64,000 bases of DNA. Source: Pseudomonas chlororaphis. GTDB taxonomy: Bacteria > Pseudomonadota > Gammaproteobacteria > Pseudomonadales > Pseudomonadaceae. The translations under genes and the position numbers were made by a program. Below are positions 45,381 through 55,400 of this stretch, one piece after another. Each line of letters opens with the position of its first letter. The first letter of the stretch is position 1. Location of the stretch: positions 1-64,000 of the forward strand of contig NZ_JSFK01000005.1 in assembly GCF_000783395.1 (NCBI RefSeq), read 5' to 3'. The notes below the pieces were generated by a model that did no database searches, had not been told where the DNA came from, and worked only from the letters and a program-made list of their open reading frames with translations.

Positions 45381-45463
45381 GGCCATTACAGACACTAACA
45401 AGACCCGAAGGATGCGATGGTGTAAGCTCTCGGGTTCTTCGGATTCGACCCATTGCGAGCCCT

Positions 45464-46807
45464 ATGCCGTTGCTTTTCAAACGCTCCTTGCTGCCCAAAT
45501 TGCGCAGCTTCCCGCTGACCGCCGAGGCCGTGACCATTCTGTCCGGCGCCGCTGAATTTCGTCGTTGCCTGCTCGAGAAAATCGCTGCAGCGACCCAGCG
45601 CATCTACATCGTTGCGCTGTATCTCCAGCAAGACGAAGCCGGTCAGGAAATTCTCGATGCACTCCACGCCGCCAAGCTCAAGCGTCCCGAGCTGGAAATC
45701 GCCGTGGTGGTCGACTGGTTGCGCGCCCAGCGTGGGCTGATCGGCGCCGGCAAGCAGCCGGGCAACTCGGCGTGGTACCAGGAAATGACCCGTACCCACC
45801 AGAGCGAAGTGCCGGTGTACGGCGTGCCGGTGCAGACCCGGGAGCTGTTTGGCGTCCTGCATTTGAAAGGCTTCGTGATCGACGACTGCGTGGTCTACAG
45901 CGGCGCAAGCCTGAATAACGTTTATCTGCACAAGTTCGACAAGTACCGCTTCGACCGTTATCACGTCCTGCAAAGCCGCGAACTGGCCGACTCGATGCAT
46001 CACCTGGTCAAGCACGGTCTTATCGAATCGAAAGCGGTGCATCGCCTTGATCTGCCGAATCTGCCGACCACGCGCAGCCTGCGCAACGACATCGGCGACC
46101 TGCGCAGCCGCCTCAAATACGCGACGTACGACACCGCCACCGGCAGCACGGCCAGAGATGGCTTGTCTGTAACCCCGTTGCTCGGCGTCGGCAAGAACAA
46201 CCCTTTGAACCGGGCGATCCTCGAACTGATTGCCAGCGCGCAAAAGCAGCTGACCATTTGCACGCCATACTTCAACCTGCCGCTGGGGGTGATCCGCGAG
46301 ATCAACCGTGCGCTGGCCCGTGGCGTGAAAATCGACATCGTCGTCGGCGACAAAACCGCCAACGATTTCTATATCCCGCCGAGCGAGCCGTTCAAGGTGA
46401 TCGCAGCGCTGCCGTATCTGTACGAGATCAGCCTGCGCCGCTTCGCCAAGCGCCATCAGCGCAACATCGACAGCGGCCAGTTGAACCTGCATTTGTGGCG
46501 TGATGGCGACAACACTTATCACCTCAAGGGCATGTGGGTCGATCAGCGCTATACGCTGCTCACCGGCAACAACCTCAATCCACGGGCGTTCCGCCTGGAT
46601 CTGGAAAACGCGTTGTTGATCGATGATCCGAAAGCGGAGTGGCTGGAGCCGCGTGCGAAGGAGCTGGAAGAGATTTTCCGCCATACCACGCGGATCGACA
46701 GCTTTCAGAGTCTGGAGACGCTGCCGGAATACCCGGCCGGGGTGGCCAAGTTTCTCAAGCGCGTGAGCCGGGTGCGGATTGAGCGGTTGCTCTACCGGAT
46801 TTTGTAG
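45464..46807 (+). CDS. pssA: CDP-diacylglycerol-serine O-phosphatidyltransferase
   Basis: 447 residues, type I PssA of the phospholipase D superfamily. Two HKD-type motifs are present: FGVLHLKGFVIDDCVVYSGA (read in part) and TYHLKGMWVDQRYTLLTGNN. It makes phosphatidylserine, the precursor of phosphatidylethanolamine. The ATG at 45464 begins the known family N terminus (MPLLFKRSLLPKLRSFPL); the long open frame upstream is not coding. Weakly preceded by GCGAG. Confidence 0.92.
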   Translation: MPLLFKRSLLPKLRSFPLTAEAVTILSGAAEFRRCLLEKIAAATQRIYIVALYLQQDEAGQEILDALHAAKLKRPELEIAVVVDWLRAQRGLIGAGKQPGNSAWYQEMTRTHQSEVPVYGVPVQTRELFGVLHLKGFVIDDCVVYSGASLNNVYLHKFDKYRFDRYHVLQSRELADSMHHLVKHGLIESKAVHRLDLPNLPTTRSLRNDIGDLRSRLKYATYDTATGSTARDGLSVTPLLGVGKNNPLNRAILELIASAQKQLTICTPYFNLPLGVIREINRALARGVKIDIVVGDKTANDFYIPPSEPFKVIAALPYLYEISLRRFAKRHQRNIDSGQLNLHLWRDGDNTYHLKGMWVDQRYTLLTGNNLNPRAFRLDLENALLIDDPKAEWLEPRAKELEEIFRHTTRIDSFQSLETLPEYPAGVAKFLKRVSRVRIERLLYRIL

Positions 46808-46820
46808 GCTGCTGAAAATG

Positions 46821-46914
46821 CCATCGCTGGCAAGCCAGCTCCCACAGGTTCTATGGTGTACACAATATTTGTGAATGACCGAGAACACTGTGGGAGCTGG
46901 CTTGCCAGCGATGG
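46821..46914. repeat. Inverted repeat, GGAGCTGGCTTGCCAGCGAT class
   Basis: Arms CCATCGCTGGCAAGCCAGC and GCTGGCTTGCCAGCGATGG about 50 bases apart, between convergent pssA and the imelysin gene. Confidence 0.88.
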
Positions 46915-46938
46915 GGCCCGCTTAGACGCTACAAAAAA

Positions 46939-47763
46939 TCAATTCAGACCCAGCTTGCCACGCAACGTAGACAAGTCCTCAGCCAGCGTATTCACCGGCC
47001 CGACCAGCGCCTTACGGTCGTTATCCTTCACCTTGTCATACGTCTCGAAACCACCATCCTTGGTCTTATACTTGGCCAGAATCTTGTCGACCGTGGCAAA
47101 GTTCTTGTCGACCTTCGCTACAAACGCCTTGTCCTGTTTTTCGATCTGCGGACGGAACAGATCAACGATTTTCTTCGCACCGTCGATGTTGCCCTGGAAG
47201 TCATACAGGTCAGTGTGGCTGTAGCGATCTTCTTCGCCGGAGATCTTGGTCGCAGCGACTTCTTCCAGCAGCGCCGCAGCACCACCGACGACTTTTTCCG
47301 GCGGGAAGGTCAGGCCGGCGACGCGGGTTTGCAGGTCTTTGACGTCGCTGTTGAGCTTGTCCGCCAGTTCGTTCAGGCCTTGGGTACTTTTCTCCGAAAA
47401 CATTGAGTATTCGATGCGGTGGAAACCGGTGAAGTCATCGGCCTTCACACCTTTCTCGTGGTCGTCGACACGGGAGTCGATGGACGCATCGAGGTCACTG
47501 AACAGCTCGGCAATTGGCTCGATCGACTCGTAGTAAACGCGGGTCGGTGCGTAGAGCTTTTGCGCGGTGGCCAGGTCGCCTTTCTTCACGGCGTCGGTGA
47601 ATTGTTGGGTGTGGCTACCCAGTTCATCCAATTGCTCGGTGACGTAAATCTTGTAGTCCGAAACCGGCCCGACCAGATCCAGCGGTGCTGTCGCGGCGAA
47701 CGCCGACAGCGGGGTGTTGAGCAAACCAAGGGTCAGCAATAACGCGAGTGGCGTCTTTTTCAT
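46939..47763 (-). CDS. efeM: EfeM/EfeO imelysin (M75) domain iron-uptake lipoprotein-like protein
   Basis: 274 residues. A signal peptide ([16 protein letters not shown]) leads to an all-helical M75 imelysin domain with [12 protein letters not shown], the conserved HxxE motif. There is no N-terminal cupredoxin domain, so this is the shorter EfeM-like form, distinct from the EfeO at 49110-50309. M75 proteins bind iron in the periplasm for delivery to EfeU. It is the last gene of the efe operon, 29 bases after efeB. Confidence 0.88.
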   Translation of the reverse strand: MKKTPLALLLTLGLLNTPLSAFAATAPLDLVGPVSDYKIYVTEQLDELGSHTQQFTDAVKKGDLATAQKLYAPTRVYYESIEPIAELFSDLDASIDSRVDDHEKGVKADDFTGFHRIEYSMFSEKSTQGLNELADKLNSDVKDLQTRVAGLTFPPEKVVGGAAALLEEVAATKISGEEDRYSHTDLYDFQGNIDGAKKIVDLFRPQIEKQDKAFVAKVDKNFATVDKILAKYKTKDGGFETYDKVKDNDRKALVGPVNTLAEDLSTLRGKLGLN

Positions 47764-47792
47764 GGGGGCGGCTCCAGTGTTGGGATGTTGTT

Positions 47793-49091
47793 TTATGCAG
47801 CGGTTTTCGGTTGTGTGGCATTGAGCAGCGAGCGCCCGATGAAGTCCTTATCGCCGGTGACACCCGGCAGGGTGAAGAAGTACCCGCCGCCGACCGGTTT
47901 GAGGTATTCCTCCAGCGGTTCGCCGTTGAGGCGGGTCTGCACGGTGATGAAGCCTTTTTCCAGATCGGCCTGGTAACAGATGAACAGCAGGCCCATGTCG
48001 AGCTGGCCGTTCTTGTTCACGCCGTTGGAATAGTTGAACGGCCGACGCAGGATCAGGTTGGCTTGAGTCGCAGCCGTGCGCGGATTCGCCAGGCGAATGT
48101 GCGCATCGAGCTTGGTCAGCTTGCCGGCCGGGTCTTTGCTGTAATCCGGAACTTCGCTTTCATGCTGGCCACCCATCGGTGCGCCAGTGGTTTTGACCCG
48201 GCCAAGGATGCTTTCCTGCTCCTGCAACGGCGTGCGGTCCCAACGCTCGACGAAGTTGCGGATGATCCGCACCGCTTGGTAACTGCCATGGGCAGCCCAG
48301 GCCGGTTCATCGCTGCCCGGTTGTACCCAGACCAGACGATCCATGGCTTTGCTGTCGTTGGAATCGGGGTTGGCCGAGCCGTCGCGGAAACCTAGGAAAT
48401 TGCGCGCCGATTGCGCCGGCACACCCGGTTTCGCCGGGGCTTGCGGCGGCACGCTGCCTTCCTGTTTCCAGCGCACCAGCAGCAGGTCGGGCAGGTTTTT
48501 GACGATGTCGCGCAGGGCGTGGATGTTGGTGTCGGCGGTGTTCGAGCAGAACTGCAAACTCAGGTCGCCATGGCAGCAATCGGCTTCCAGCGCATCGTTG
48601 GGGAACCCCACCATGCGTATCAGACGCTTGGGCTTGGCGTCGGCCAGACCGAAGCGCTCGTCGAACAGCGATTCACCGACGGAAACGGTGATGGTCAGGT
48701 TATCCGGCGTGACGTTCGGGCCGAGAATGCCGGAATCCGGCGGCGGCAGTTTCGGGTCGATCTGCGCGACCGGGCCGCCCTTCATCAGGAACGCAATGCG
48801 CTCGTTAAGCGTGCGGAACAACCGCTCGAGGTCTTCGCGATCACTGGCCAACACATCGAACGAAACCAGCATGCCCGAGGCCGGACGCGGGGTGACGATG
48901 CCGGTCTGGTGTACGCCGTGGAAATCGTGGCGGTCTTCAGTCTTGTCGCTGCTCGGTGCTTCGGTGACTTGCGCCGGTGCGGCGGCCATGGCCGGGCAGC
49001 TCAGGGCGGACCCTGCGAGGGCGACACCGGCGGCGCCCATGCCCATCAGGACACGGCGACGTTGCAGGTTGAGGTTTTCTGAATCTTTCAT
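47793..49091 (-). CDS. efeB: Deferrochelatase/peroxidase EfeB (DyP-type, Tat-exported)
   Basis: 432 residues. A twin-arginine signal ([17 protein letters not shown]) precedes a dye-decolourising peroxidase fold with the family motif [13 protein letters not shown], which holds the distal Asp, and a later haem-ligand His in GQHESEVPD or nearby. EfeB oxidises ferrous iron or removes iron from haem. Lies 18 bases after efeO in one operon, with the efeU permease at the head. Confidence 0.93.
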   Translation of the reverse strand: MKDSENLNLQRRRVLMGMGAAGVALAGSALSCPAMAAAPAQVTEAPSSDKTEDRHDFHGVHQTGIVTPRPASGMLVSFDVLASDREDLERLFRTLNERIAFLMKGGPVAQIDPKLPPPDSGILGPNVTPDNLTITVSVGESLFDERFGLADAKPKRLIRMVGFPNDALEADCCHGDLSLQFCSNTADTNIHALRDIVKNLPDLLLVRWKQEGSVPPQAPAKPGVPAQSARNFLGFRDGSANPDSNDSKAMDRLVWVQPGSDEPAWAAHGSYQAVRIIRNFVERWDRTPLQEQESILGRVKTTGAPMGGQHESEVPDYSKDPAGKLTKLDAHIRLANPRTAATQANLILRRPFNYSNGVNKNGQLDMGLLFICYQADLEKGFITVQTRLNGEPLEEYLKPVGGGYFFTLPGVTGDKDFIGRSLLNATQPKTAA

Positions 49092-49109
49092 CGGGAATGG
49101 GTCTTCTGC

Positions 49110-50309
49110 TTACAGGCCGGAGAGGCCGAGGGCGGGATCGATGCCATCCAGTGCGTCGGCCAGAGCCTGAGCCTTGTCGGCGATCTGCTTGCGTTGTGCG
49201 CCGCTGATGGAGTCGTAGCTGGCGTAGCCGTCCTTGATCTTGTAGCTGTCGAGTTCGCTGTCGAAATCCGCCTGCGCCTTGTCGATTTTCGGCAGCAGGT
49301 CGGCGGCAGATTTGTTCAGCATCGGCCGCAGCAGGTCGACGACTTTGCGCGCGGTTTGTGCGTTGGCGGCGAAACCGTTGAGGTCGCTGTGGCTGTAGCG
49401 TTCTTCTTCACCGCTGGCGGCGCGAACGTCAGCCAAGGTGTTGAGGTTGCGCACGATGATGTTCACCAGTTGTTCCGGTGGCAGCGACTGCGCAAGCAAT
49501 TGCTGTTTGAGCGTGGTGACATCGCTGAGCAGGCGCTGGGCCACAGGCGTCAGTTCATCGATTTTGCGTTGCTGGAACAGCGCGTATTCGACGCGGTGGA
49601 AGCCGACGAAGGCCGGATCCTGTTCGCGTTTTTCGAAGTAATCGGCGCGGGCGTTGATGCTGTTGTCCAGTTCTGCCAGACGTTGCGCGGCCGGGGCCAG
49701 ACGTTGATAAGCCGCACGCGCGGGCAGGTATAGCGCCTGGGCTTGGCTGAGATCACCGCTTTCAATCGCTTGATTGAGCGCCGTGACGGCTTTGATCAGC
49801 GCACTGCTCTGGCTGGCCAGGTACACACGGAATTCCGACAGCGGCCCGACGAAGGCGACCATCGACGGTTTGGCTTTGGCCGCAGCATCGGAGGCAGCCG
49901 TCGGCGTCACATGCAGTGTGCCGCGAGGATTACTCAGCAACCCGCAGGTGATTGCGTAATCGCCCGGTTGCAGATTGGCGTTGATCACCTGGCTCAGGCC
50001 CGGCGCGATGTTTTCGCGCTCCTCAACAACGAGCACGCCGTCGAGAATTTCCCATTCCACCGCCCGGTCGGAGCGGTTAACGATGCGGAAACTGGCACGA
50101 CCGGCCGGTACGGTCAGTGCATTCGGCTCGCAACTGCCCGGATGAATGTTCACCACCACTTCATCGTGGTTGTGCTGACGCTTGGCCGCAGCCATTTTCG
50201 AGGCGTAATAAAACAGACCACCGGCGGCGATCATCACCACCACCGAACCGGCCACCGCCCAGCGCAAGGCGCGGGGAGGGGAGGCCTGAGGAGAGTTAGG
50301 CTTTGACAT
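49110..50309 (-). CDS. efeO: Iron-uptake protein EfeO (cupredoxin plus imelysin)
   Basis: 399 residues. An N-terminal membrane anchor/signal (AVAGSVVVMIAAGGLFYY), then a cupredoxin-like part (~52-135, including HPGSCEPNALTVPAG and GDYAITCGLLSNPRG), then an M75 domain with GFHRVEYALFQQ (HxxE). In EfeUOB this protein offers Fe to the permease. The ATG at 50309 overlaps the efeU stop at 50318 region and is preferred to the longer frame at 50618; AAGGG is before it. Confidence 0.92.
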   Translation of the reverse strand: MSKPNSPQASPPRALRWAVAGSVVVMIAAGGLFYYASKMAAAKRQHNHDEVVVNIHPGSCEPNALTVPAGRASFRIVNRSDRAVEWEILDGVLVVEERENIAPGLSQVINANLQPGDYAITCGLLSNPRGTLHVTPTAASDAAAKAKPSMVAFVGPLSEFRVYLASQSSALIKAVTALNQAIESGDLSQAQALYLPARAAYQRLAPAAQRLAELDNSINARADYFEKREQDPAFVGFHRVEYALFQQRKIDELTPVAQRLLSDVTTLKQQLLAQSLPPEQLVNIIVRNLNTLADVRAASGEEERYSHSDLNGFAANAQTARKVVDLLRPMLNKSAADLLPKIDKAQADFDSELDSYKIKDGYASYDSISGAQRKQIADKAQALADALDGIDPALGLSGL

Positions 50310-50317
50310 GAATGCCC

Positions 50318-51163
50318 TTATTGGCTGGAAACGGAAGACGATTGCGTGGAGGGCTTGGCCGGGGGAGCCGGGTAAAAGAACATCACCAGCGCCACCAGCA
50401 GATAGATCAGATAAGCCCCAAGGGTGCTGACAGTCGGCGCATCCTGATAACCGAACATGCCGGCCAGCACCGAGCCCAACGGGCCATCCATCGGCAGCGT
50501 TGCGCTGAAGTCGAAGAGCACGGTTTGCAGGTGATTCCACAGCCCGGCTTCGTGCAGGGCTTGCACGGAGTTGGCGAGAATCCCGGCGGCGACCACCAGA
50601 ATGAACAGGCCGGTCCACTTGAAGAACGCCGAAAGGTTGAGGCGCATGCTGCCGCTGTAGATCAGGAAGCCGACGATGATCGCCAGAATCAAGCCGAGCA
50701 GGGCACCGATCGGCGCGCCCGGGCCTTCGCTCTGCTGGAACACGGCGAGCAGGAAGAACACCGTTTCCAGGCCTTCACGGGCAACTGCGAAAAACACCAT
50801 GGCGATCAGCGCGATCACCTGATGTCTGGAAGATGTCAGGGCGTGATCGAGCGAGGCTTGCAGGGAGTGCTTGATCGAACGCGCCACTTTGCGCATCCAG
50901 AACACCATCGAACTGAGAATGCCGACGGCGACCAGCCCGACGATGCCTTCGAACAGTTCCTGCTGCTTTTGCGGGAATTCAGCGCTGACCAACTCCAGAC
51001 CACCGCCGACCAGCAGGGCGAGGGCGGCGGCGAGAAACACGCCGATCCACACGGCAGGCATCCATTGGCCACGGCCGGTTTGCTGGAGGTAACTGGCGAT
51101 AATGCCAACGATCAGCGCGGCTTCAATGCCTTCGCGCAGCATGATCAGAAAGGGAACGAGCAT
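50318..51163 (-). CDS. efeU: Ferrous iron permease EfeU (FTR1 family)
   Basis: 281 residues with about seven hydrophobic segments. Both iron-passing REGxE motifs are present: MLREGIEAALIVGI in segment 1 and VAREGLETVFFLLAV in segment 4. First gene of efeUOB-efeM, with EfeO 8 bases after. The operator upstream at 51191-51287 contains Fur-like sites. Confidence 0.94.
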   Translation of the reverse strand: MLVPFLIMLREGIEAALIVGIIASYLQQTGRGQWMPAVWIGVFLAAALALLVGGGLELVSAEFPQKQQELFEGIVGLVAVGILSSMVFWMRKVARSIKHSLQASLDHALTSSRHQVIALIAMVFFAVAREGLETVFFLLAVFQQSEGPGAPIGALLGLILAIIVGFLIYSGSMRLNLSAFFKWTGLFILVVAAGILANSVQALHEAGLWNHLQTVLFDFSATLPMDGPLGSVLAGMFGYQDAPTVSTLGAYLIYLLVALVMFFYPAPPAKPSTQSSSVSSQ

Positions 51164-51190
51164 TCGGCATCCAAGAGGTCATATCTAGAG

Positions 51191-51205
51191 GTTACAAGTT
51201 GTAAC
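51191..51205. promoter_or_regulatory. Perfect palindrome upstream of efeU
   Basis: GTTACAAGTTGTAAC is a perfect 15-base palindrome with seven-base arms about one G, between the Fur-like sites and the efeU start, about 28 bases ahead of the ATG. It may be an operator or leader stem; its regulator is not known to me. Confidence 0.55.
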
Positions 51206-51287
51206 ATAATGACAACCATTCTCACATGACAATCATTGACACAAACCTGAACAAAAGCTGAACAAGTTAAAGAACAACCATTCTCAT
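51205..51287 (-). promoter_or_regulatory. Fur-like boxes upstream of efeU
   Basis: Two copies of ACAACCATTCTCA (51212-51224 and 51275-51287) and a nearby TGACAATCATTGA (51227-51239) resemble halves of the Fur consensus GATAATGATAATCATTATC. They lie ahead of an iron-uptake operon, so Fur repression is expected. Confidence 0.65.
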
Positions 51288-51306
51288 GCGATTGACACCG
51301 GAACTC

Positions 51307-51385
51307 TGTAGGAGCTGCCGAAGGCTGCGATCTCTTGATCCTGGTTTTTAGAATCAAAAGATCGCAGCCTTCGGCAGCTCCTACA
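51307..51385. repeat. Inverted repeat, GGAGCTGCCGAAGGCTGCGATC class
   Basis: Inverted TGTAGGAGCTGCCGAAGG arms around GATCTCTTGATC, between the efeU regulatory region and the AraC gene. Confidence 0.88.
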
Positions 51386-51450
51386 TGGGTATTTGTGTTA
51401 GCTGCGGTAAGATGCCCACCACTCAAAAACAACAAGGTTCACCGCGCTCC

Positions 51451-52476
51451 ATGTCGGAAAAAGACACCATCGCCGTTCAACTGGTGCGTGAAGCGCTGCT
51501 GCAAAGTTGTGCCCCGGGCGTGGCCACGGAAGAAGTCTTGAACAAGGTCGGGATTGATCCGCTGCTGCTGCAAACCGAGCACGGCCGGGTGCCGGCCTCG
51601 CAGTACGCGAAACTCTGGCGGTTATTGGCGCGCCGTGGCGACGACGAGTTCTTTGGCATGGACCCGCGCAAGCTCAAGTCCGGCAGCCTTGAATTCCTCT
51701 GTCGCAGCGCGATGGCGCAACCGACGCTGGCAGCGGGTTTGAGCACGGGCCTGAGCTTTCTGTCATTGATGCTTGAACGCATGCCGGCGCAACTGGTGCA
51801 TCAGCAAAGTCTGGCGGAAATCGTCTTGCTCGAAGACGATCCCGAACCGCGCCGCGCCTTCACCTATTTCACCTACTGGATGATCGTCCACGGCGTGGCC
51901 TGCTGGCTGGCCGGGCGGCGAATTCCGATTCTGGCCATCGAACTGCGCTGCGCGGCGCCGGACTTCACCGATGATTACCGGGTGATGTTTTCGGAAAACC
52001 TGCGTTTCGAGCGGCCACGCACGCGGATGATTTTTTCCGCTGATTGCCTCGACCTGCCGATCAAACGCAACGCCGAGGAATTGAAGCGCTTTCTCGCCCA
52101 CGCCCCGGCCAACATCCTGGTCAAGTACCGCGACCCGGAAAGCCTCGCCAGTCGGATCAAACAGGATTTGCGGCAATTACCCGCCGAGCAGTGGCCCGAA
52201 ACCGAGGCTTTGGCCCAACAGCTGTGCATGTCCGCCTCGACACTGCGCCGCCGTTTGGCCGAGGAAGGGCAGACCTACCAAGGCCTCAAGGACAGCGTGC
52301 GCAAGGAGTTGGCCATCGTTTGGCTGGCGGAGCCTTCGATCAGTTTTGTCGAGATTGCCGGCCGATTGGGGTTTGCCGATGTCAGTTCATTTTATAAAGC
52401 GTTCCGCAAATGGGCGGGTTCCAATCCAGGACATTACCGTAACCTGATCCTCAGCCAGCCAACCGAAGCTGGCTAA
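51451..52476 (+). CDS. AraC-family transcriptional regulator
   Basis: 341 residues. The N-terminal part matches the arabinose-binding-like domain common in OruR/ToxT-type regulators. The C-terminal double helix-turn-helix is visible in QLCMSASTLRRRLAEEGQTY and IAGRLGFADVSSFYKAFRKW. Start is uncertain: ATG 51451 (MSEKDTIAVQ) or 51412 (MPTTQKQQ). It is likely the regulator of the acyl-CoA operon starting at 55923, with the toxin-like gene lying between on the other strand. Confidence 0.88.
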   Translation: MSEKDTIAVQLVREALLQSCAPGVATEEVLNKVGIDPLLLQTEHGRVPASQYAKLWRLLARRGDDEFFGMDPRKLKSGSLEFLCRSAMAQPTLAAGLSTGLSFLSLMLERMPAQLVHQQSLAEIVLLEDDPEPRRAFTYFTYWMIVHGVACWLAGRRIPILAIELRCAAPDFTDDYRVMFSENLRFERPRTRMIFSADCLDLPIKRNAEELKRFLAHAPANILVKYRDPESLASRIKQDLRQLPAEQWPETEALAQQLCMSASTLRRRLAEEGQTYQGLKDSVRKELAIVWLAEPSISFVEIAGRLGFADVSSFYKAFRKWAGSNPGHYRNLILSQPTEAG

Positions 52477-52490
52477 GGATCAGGCGTCAT

Positions 52491-55400
52491 TTACAGTTCC
52501 TTCACGCTGACCAACGAGGTAGTGCCGGTACCGAACGTCGAGGCCTTGATGCGCAACTGCAAATCATTCTTCGAGCCGCGCAGGACATAGATATGATCCG
52601 TCAGCTTCGGGCTTTCGAGTTTGAACAGCTTCACACTGCCTTCTGGATAAAGCGTGGGATCAAGTTCCAGTACCGCGTGGATCTTGTTGGCACGGGATGA
52701 AATGTTGTAGCGATTTTTACCAAACAGGGTCTCCGAAAGTTGTTGCAGCGGCATCGAATCCGGAGCGAGATCGGTCACATACAATCCGACGATATTGCGT
52801 TGCGGTCTGCCGTAAGCATCGTTGGACGAATTGTCGATAAACGCGCTTCTTGTGGCTTTGATTGTCGCCAGTTTATCCCTGTTCACGTAGTGATACAGCT
52901 GCTTGGGCAAGGGCTTGATTTCGGTTTCGATAACCGACGGAAACCCACTACTGTCAGCGATTGCCCGCCGTGACGGCCCCGGTGCCTCAGTGTTGAAGTC
53001 GTCATGGCTGCGCTTGTTTGGCGCGCCTCCTTTCAGGTACATCCGGTTATCGACTGTCCATCGCCCCTGACCGTCGGAAATCAGGAAGGGGCCGGGCCGC
53101 AGGTAATCCACCGGATCAATGATCAGCACCGGCCCTTCTTCAATCGAAACCCGAAAAAACTGACCTTCCACCAATGCATGCCATTTGTCGTTGTACCGAT
53201 AAAGGCCTTTGTTGCGTCCTTGCGCCACGGGTTCTCCGAGGTCTACCGGCTTTTCCATCGCGAAACTGTCGAGTATCGCTCGGTGCGCTCGGGAATAGGA
53301 TGACCGGGGGGTAGCCCAGGCGTTTTCGGTAATCGACAGGTCCACCTGTGGGTGCTGCTCACTCGGCAAACTACGGTTTTCAATGACCGGTACATCGGGC
53401 GTAGCAGGGGAGGTACTTTCGACGGAATATTCAAATACTTCCGGTTCGATCGACAGGTGCGGCGCGTTTTGTGACCTCGTCGTGATGCGCCCGGCGTGCA
53501 TGAGTACGGCCGCCAGGTTAAGCAACAGGTCGGCCACGGCGAACGACTTGTCCTGACCATCCGATTGCGACAGTGCTTCAAGATCGGCCTTGAGACTCAC
53601 CGCCAATTGCACTAACCATCCGGCGGTGGCTGCCGGCCCGGTCACCAGCGGCAACAATGACTCGAATATCAACCAGCTCAGCGTCTTGAAGTGAGCCCAG
53701 CGACTCTCTGCGTTGGACACCGATTGCCGGTCGGCCAACTCAACAAGCGCCCGGCTGTTCGCTTCATACAGATGCTGAAATACATCGCCCTGCAGTGGGG
53801 ACACGTTTTTCAGTTCCCAACGCAGGCGTATTTCGTTGGCGCCCAGCAGCCCGGTGTGCCTGACCACAGCTTTGTACCAGTCATGGATGCTTTTCTGCAG
53901 CGGGGCGTCGGACTGAATCGCCTGTTCCAGATGGCTGCGCGAACGGAACTGGATCAACGAAGGGGAATAGAAGGGGCGATAGAGGATGACGGGAGCATCG
54001 CTCCGGTCGCCGGCGGTGATGATGAACATATTCAGAACCGGCCCGAGCCGCAGATGCAAGGGGCTGACGACGATCTCTTGAGAGGCGTCGCCAGCATCGG
54101 CCAACGCGATGATCAGACGTACCCCGACATCGTCAAAACCATGGACACCTGTCAATTTGGCCTCTAGTGCCTGGAGCGGCAATTGATTGCGCAAGTGGAC
54201 CGTGAACAGATTTTGTCGGGATGACGCCTCGGTACGATTATCGAGCAGATGCTGTTTCAGATAAGCCGGGTAGGTACGGCCAATGTCCACTGACTGGATA
54301 AGACTCTTGACGTAATCGGGGGTCATCCACGCTGGTACATCGCGCTGGTGCAGGCCTTTGACGGTCATCGTGCCCCATGGCAGGCCGGCAAGATTTTCCA
54401 GGGCAAAATCGATGATGCCCAAGCGAATCGTTTCAACGCTCCCCCATCCTCCAGGTACGCCTCGCGCAACCTTGATGTTGAGTTCCATGTCATCTGGGTT
54501 TACCGGATCATGCCCATCACGGCTCATCTGATCGACGAGTGCTCGATAGGCAAAATCGCGGATGGAATCGAGATGGGTGAAAAACGTCGCACCGTCGTAC
54601 TCCAGATGAGTTGCCGCCATGGCCGACACATAGCGTCGATAAGTACGGCGATCATCAGAATCTGCATCCTTGAGCCATTGGGGCAAATGCTTGTCGACAT
54701 TTTCTGCATGGTAAACATGCGGCTTTTTGCCGGCGAACAGGCGAAGTGGATCGGTGATCTGGTCGAACAGTTGCTCAGCGCCCTCGAACATTTCGCTGAC
54801 CGGAATCTGGATGCTTTCAAGTTCCAGCAGTTGCTGATCGATCAGGACCCGCACCAACTCATCAAAAATATCCGCTTCAGGTTCATAACGATCAACGCTA
54901 AGTTCGGCGAACTCCCAGCGATGTTGCAAGTCCCGTGCAATATTCTGTATGCAGTCTGACTCGGATTTGAATCGTTCCCAGGCGCCCGAAGGTTGAATCA
55001 ATACTGTTCCTGACTTGTTCGTGATGAGCAAGGCAGGATAAATCAGCGAGAGATTATCCGTCCCGTTATTCAAGGTAAATTGCAATAGATAAGCCGGCGG
55101 TCGTAAATGCTCGTTAAATATTTGTCGATATTGTTTTTCTGGTTTGATGACCAAGCCAGTCAACGCATAATAAAAATCTTGATCTGACTGGTGAAGTGAT
55201 TCATTGATGTTCGATGCGCAGGCATCTTTTACAACCTCCGCCAGCCACTGCCAACGTTTCATGCCGTTATCGGCTGGTTGCTGCCAATAATCCAGCAACT
55301 GCTGCTGCAACGTGGCGACCAGTGTCTGGCACAGTTCTTCCTGAGCCAACTGGAAATCGGCAAGATCGATTGTTGCGCGGCCTTCGGCGTTCACAGGAAT

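Noticed and set aside
44714..45463. 250-codon upstream extension of pssA
   Set aside because: It runs antisense through the TetR gene and a REP; PssA family length and N terminus fit the ATG at 45464.
47793..49091. EfeB considered as a broken or fused gene
   Set aside because: The frame is intact, with Tat signal and DyP motifs and normal length.
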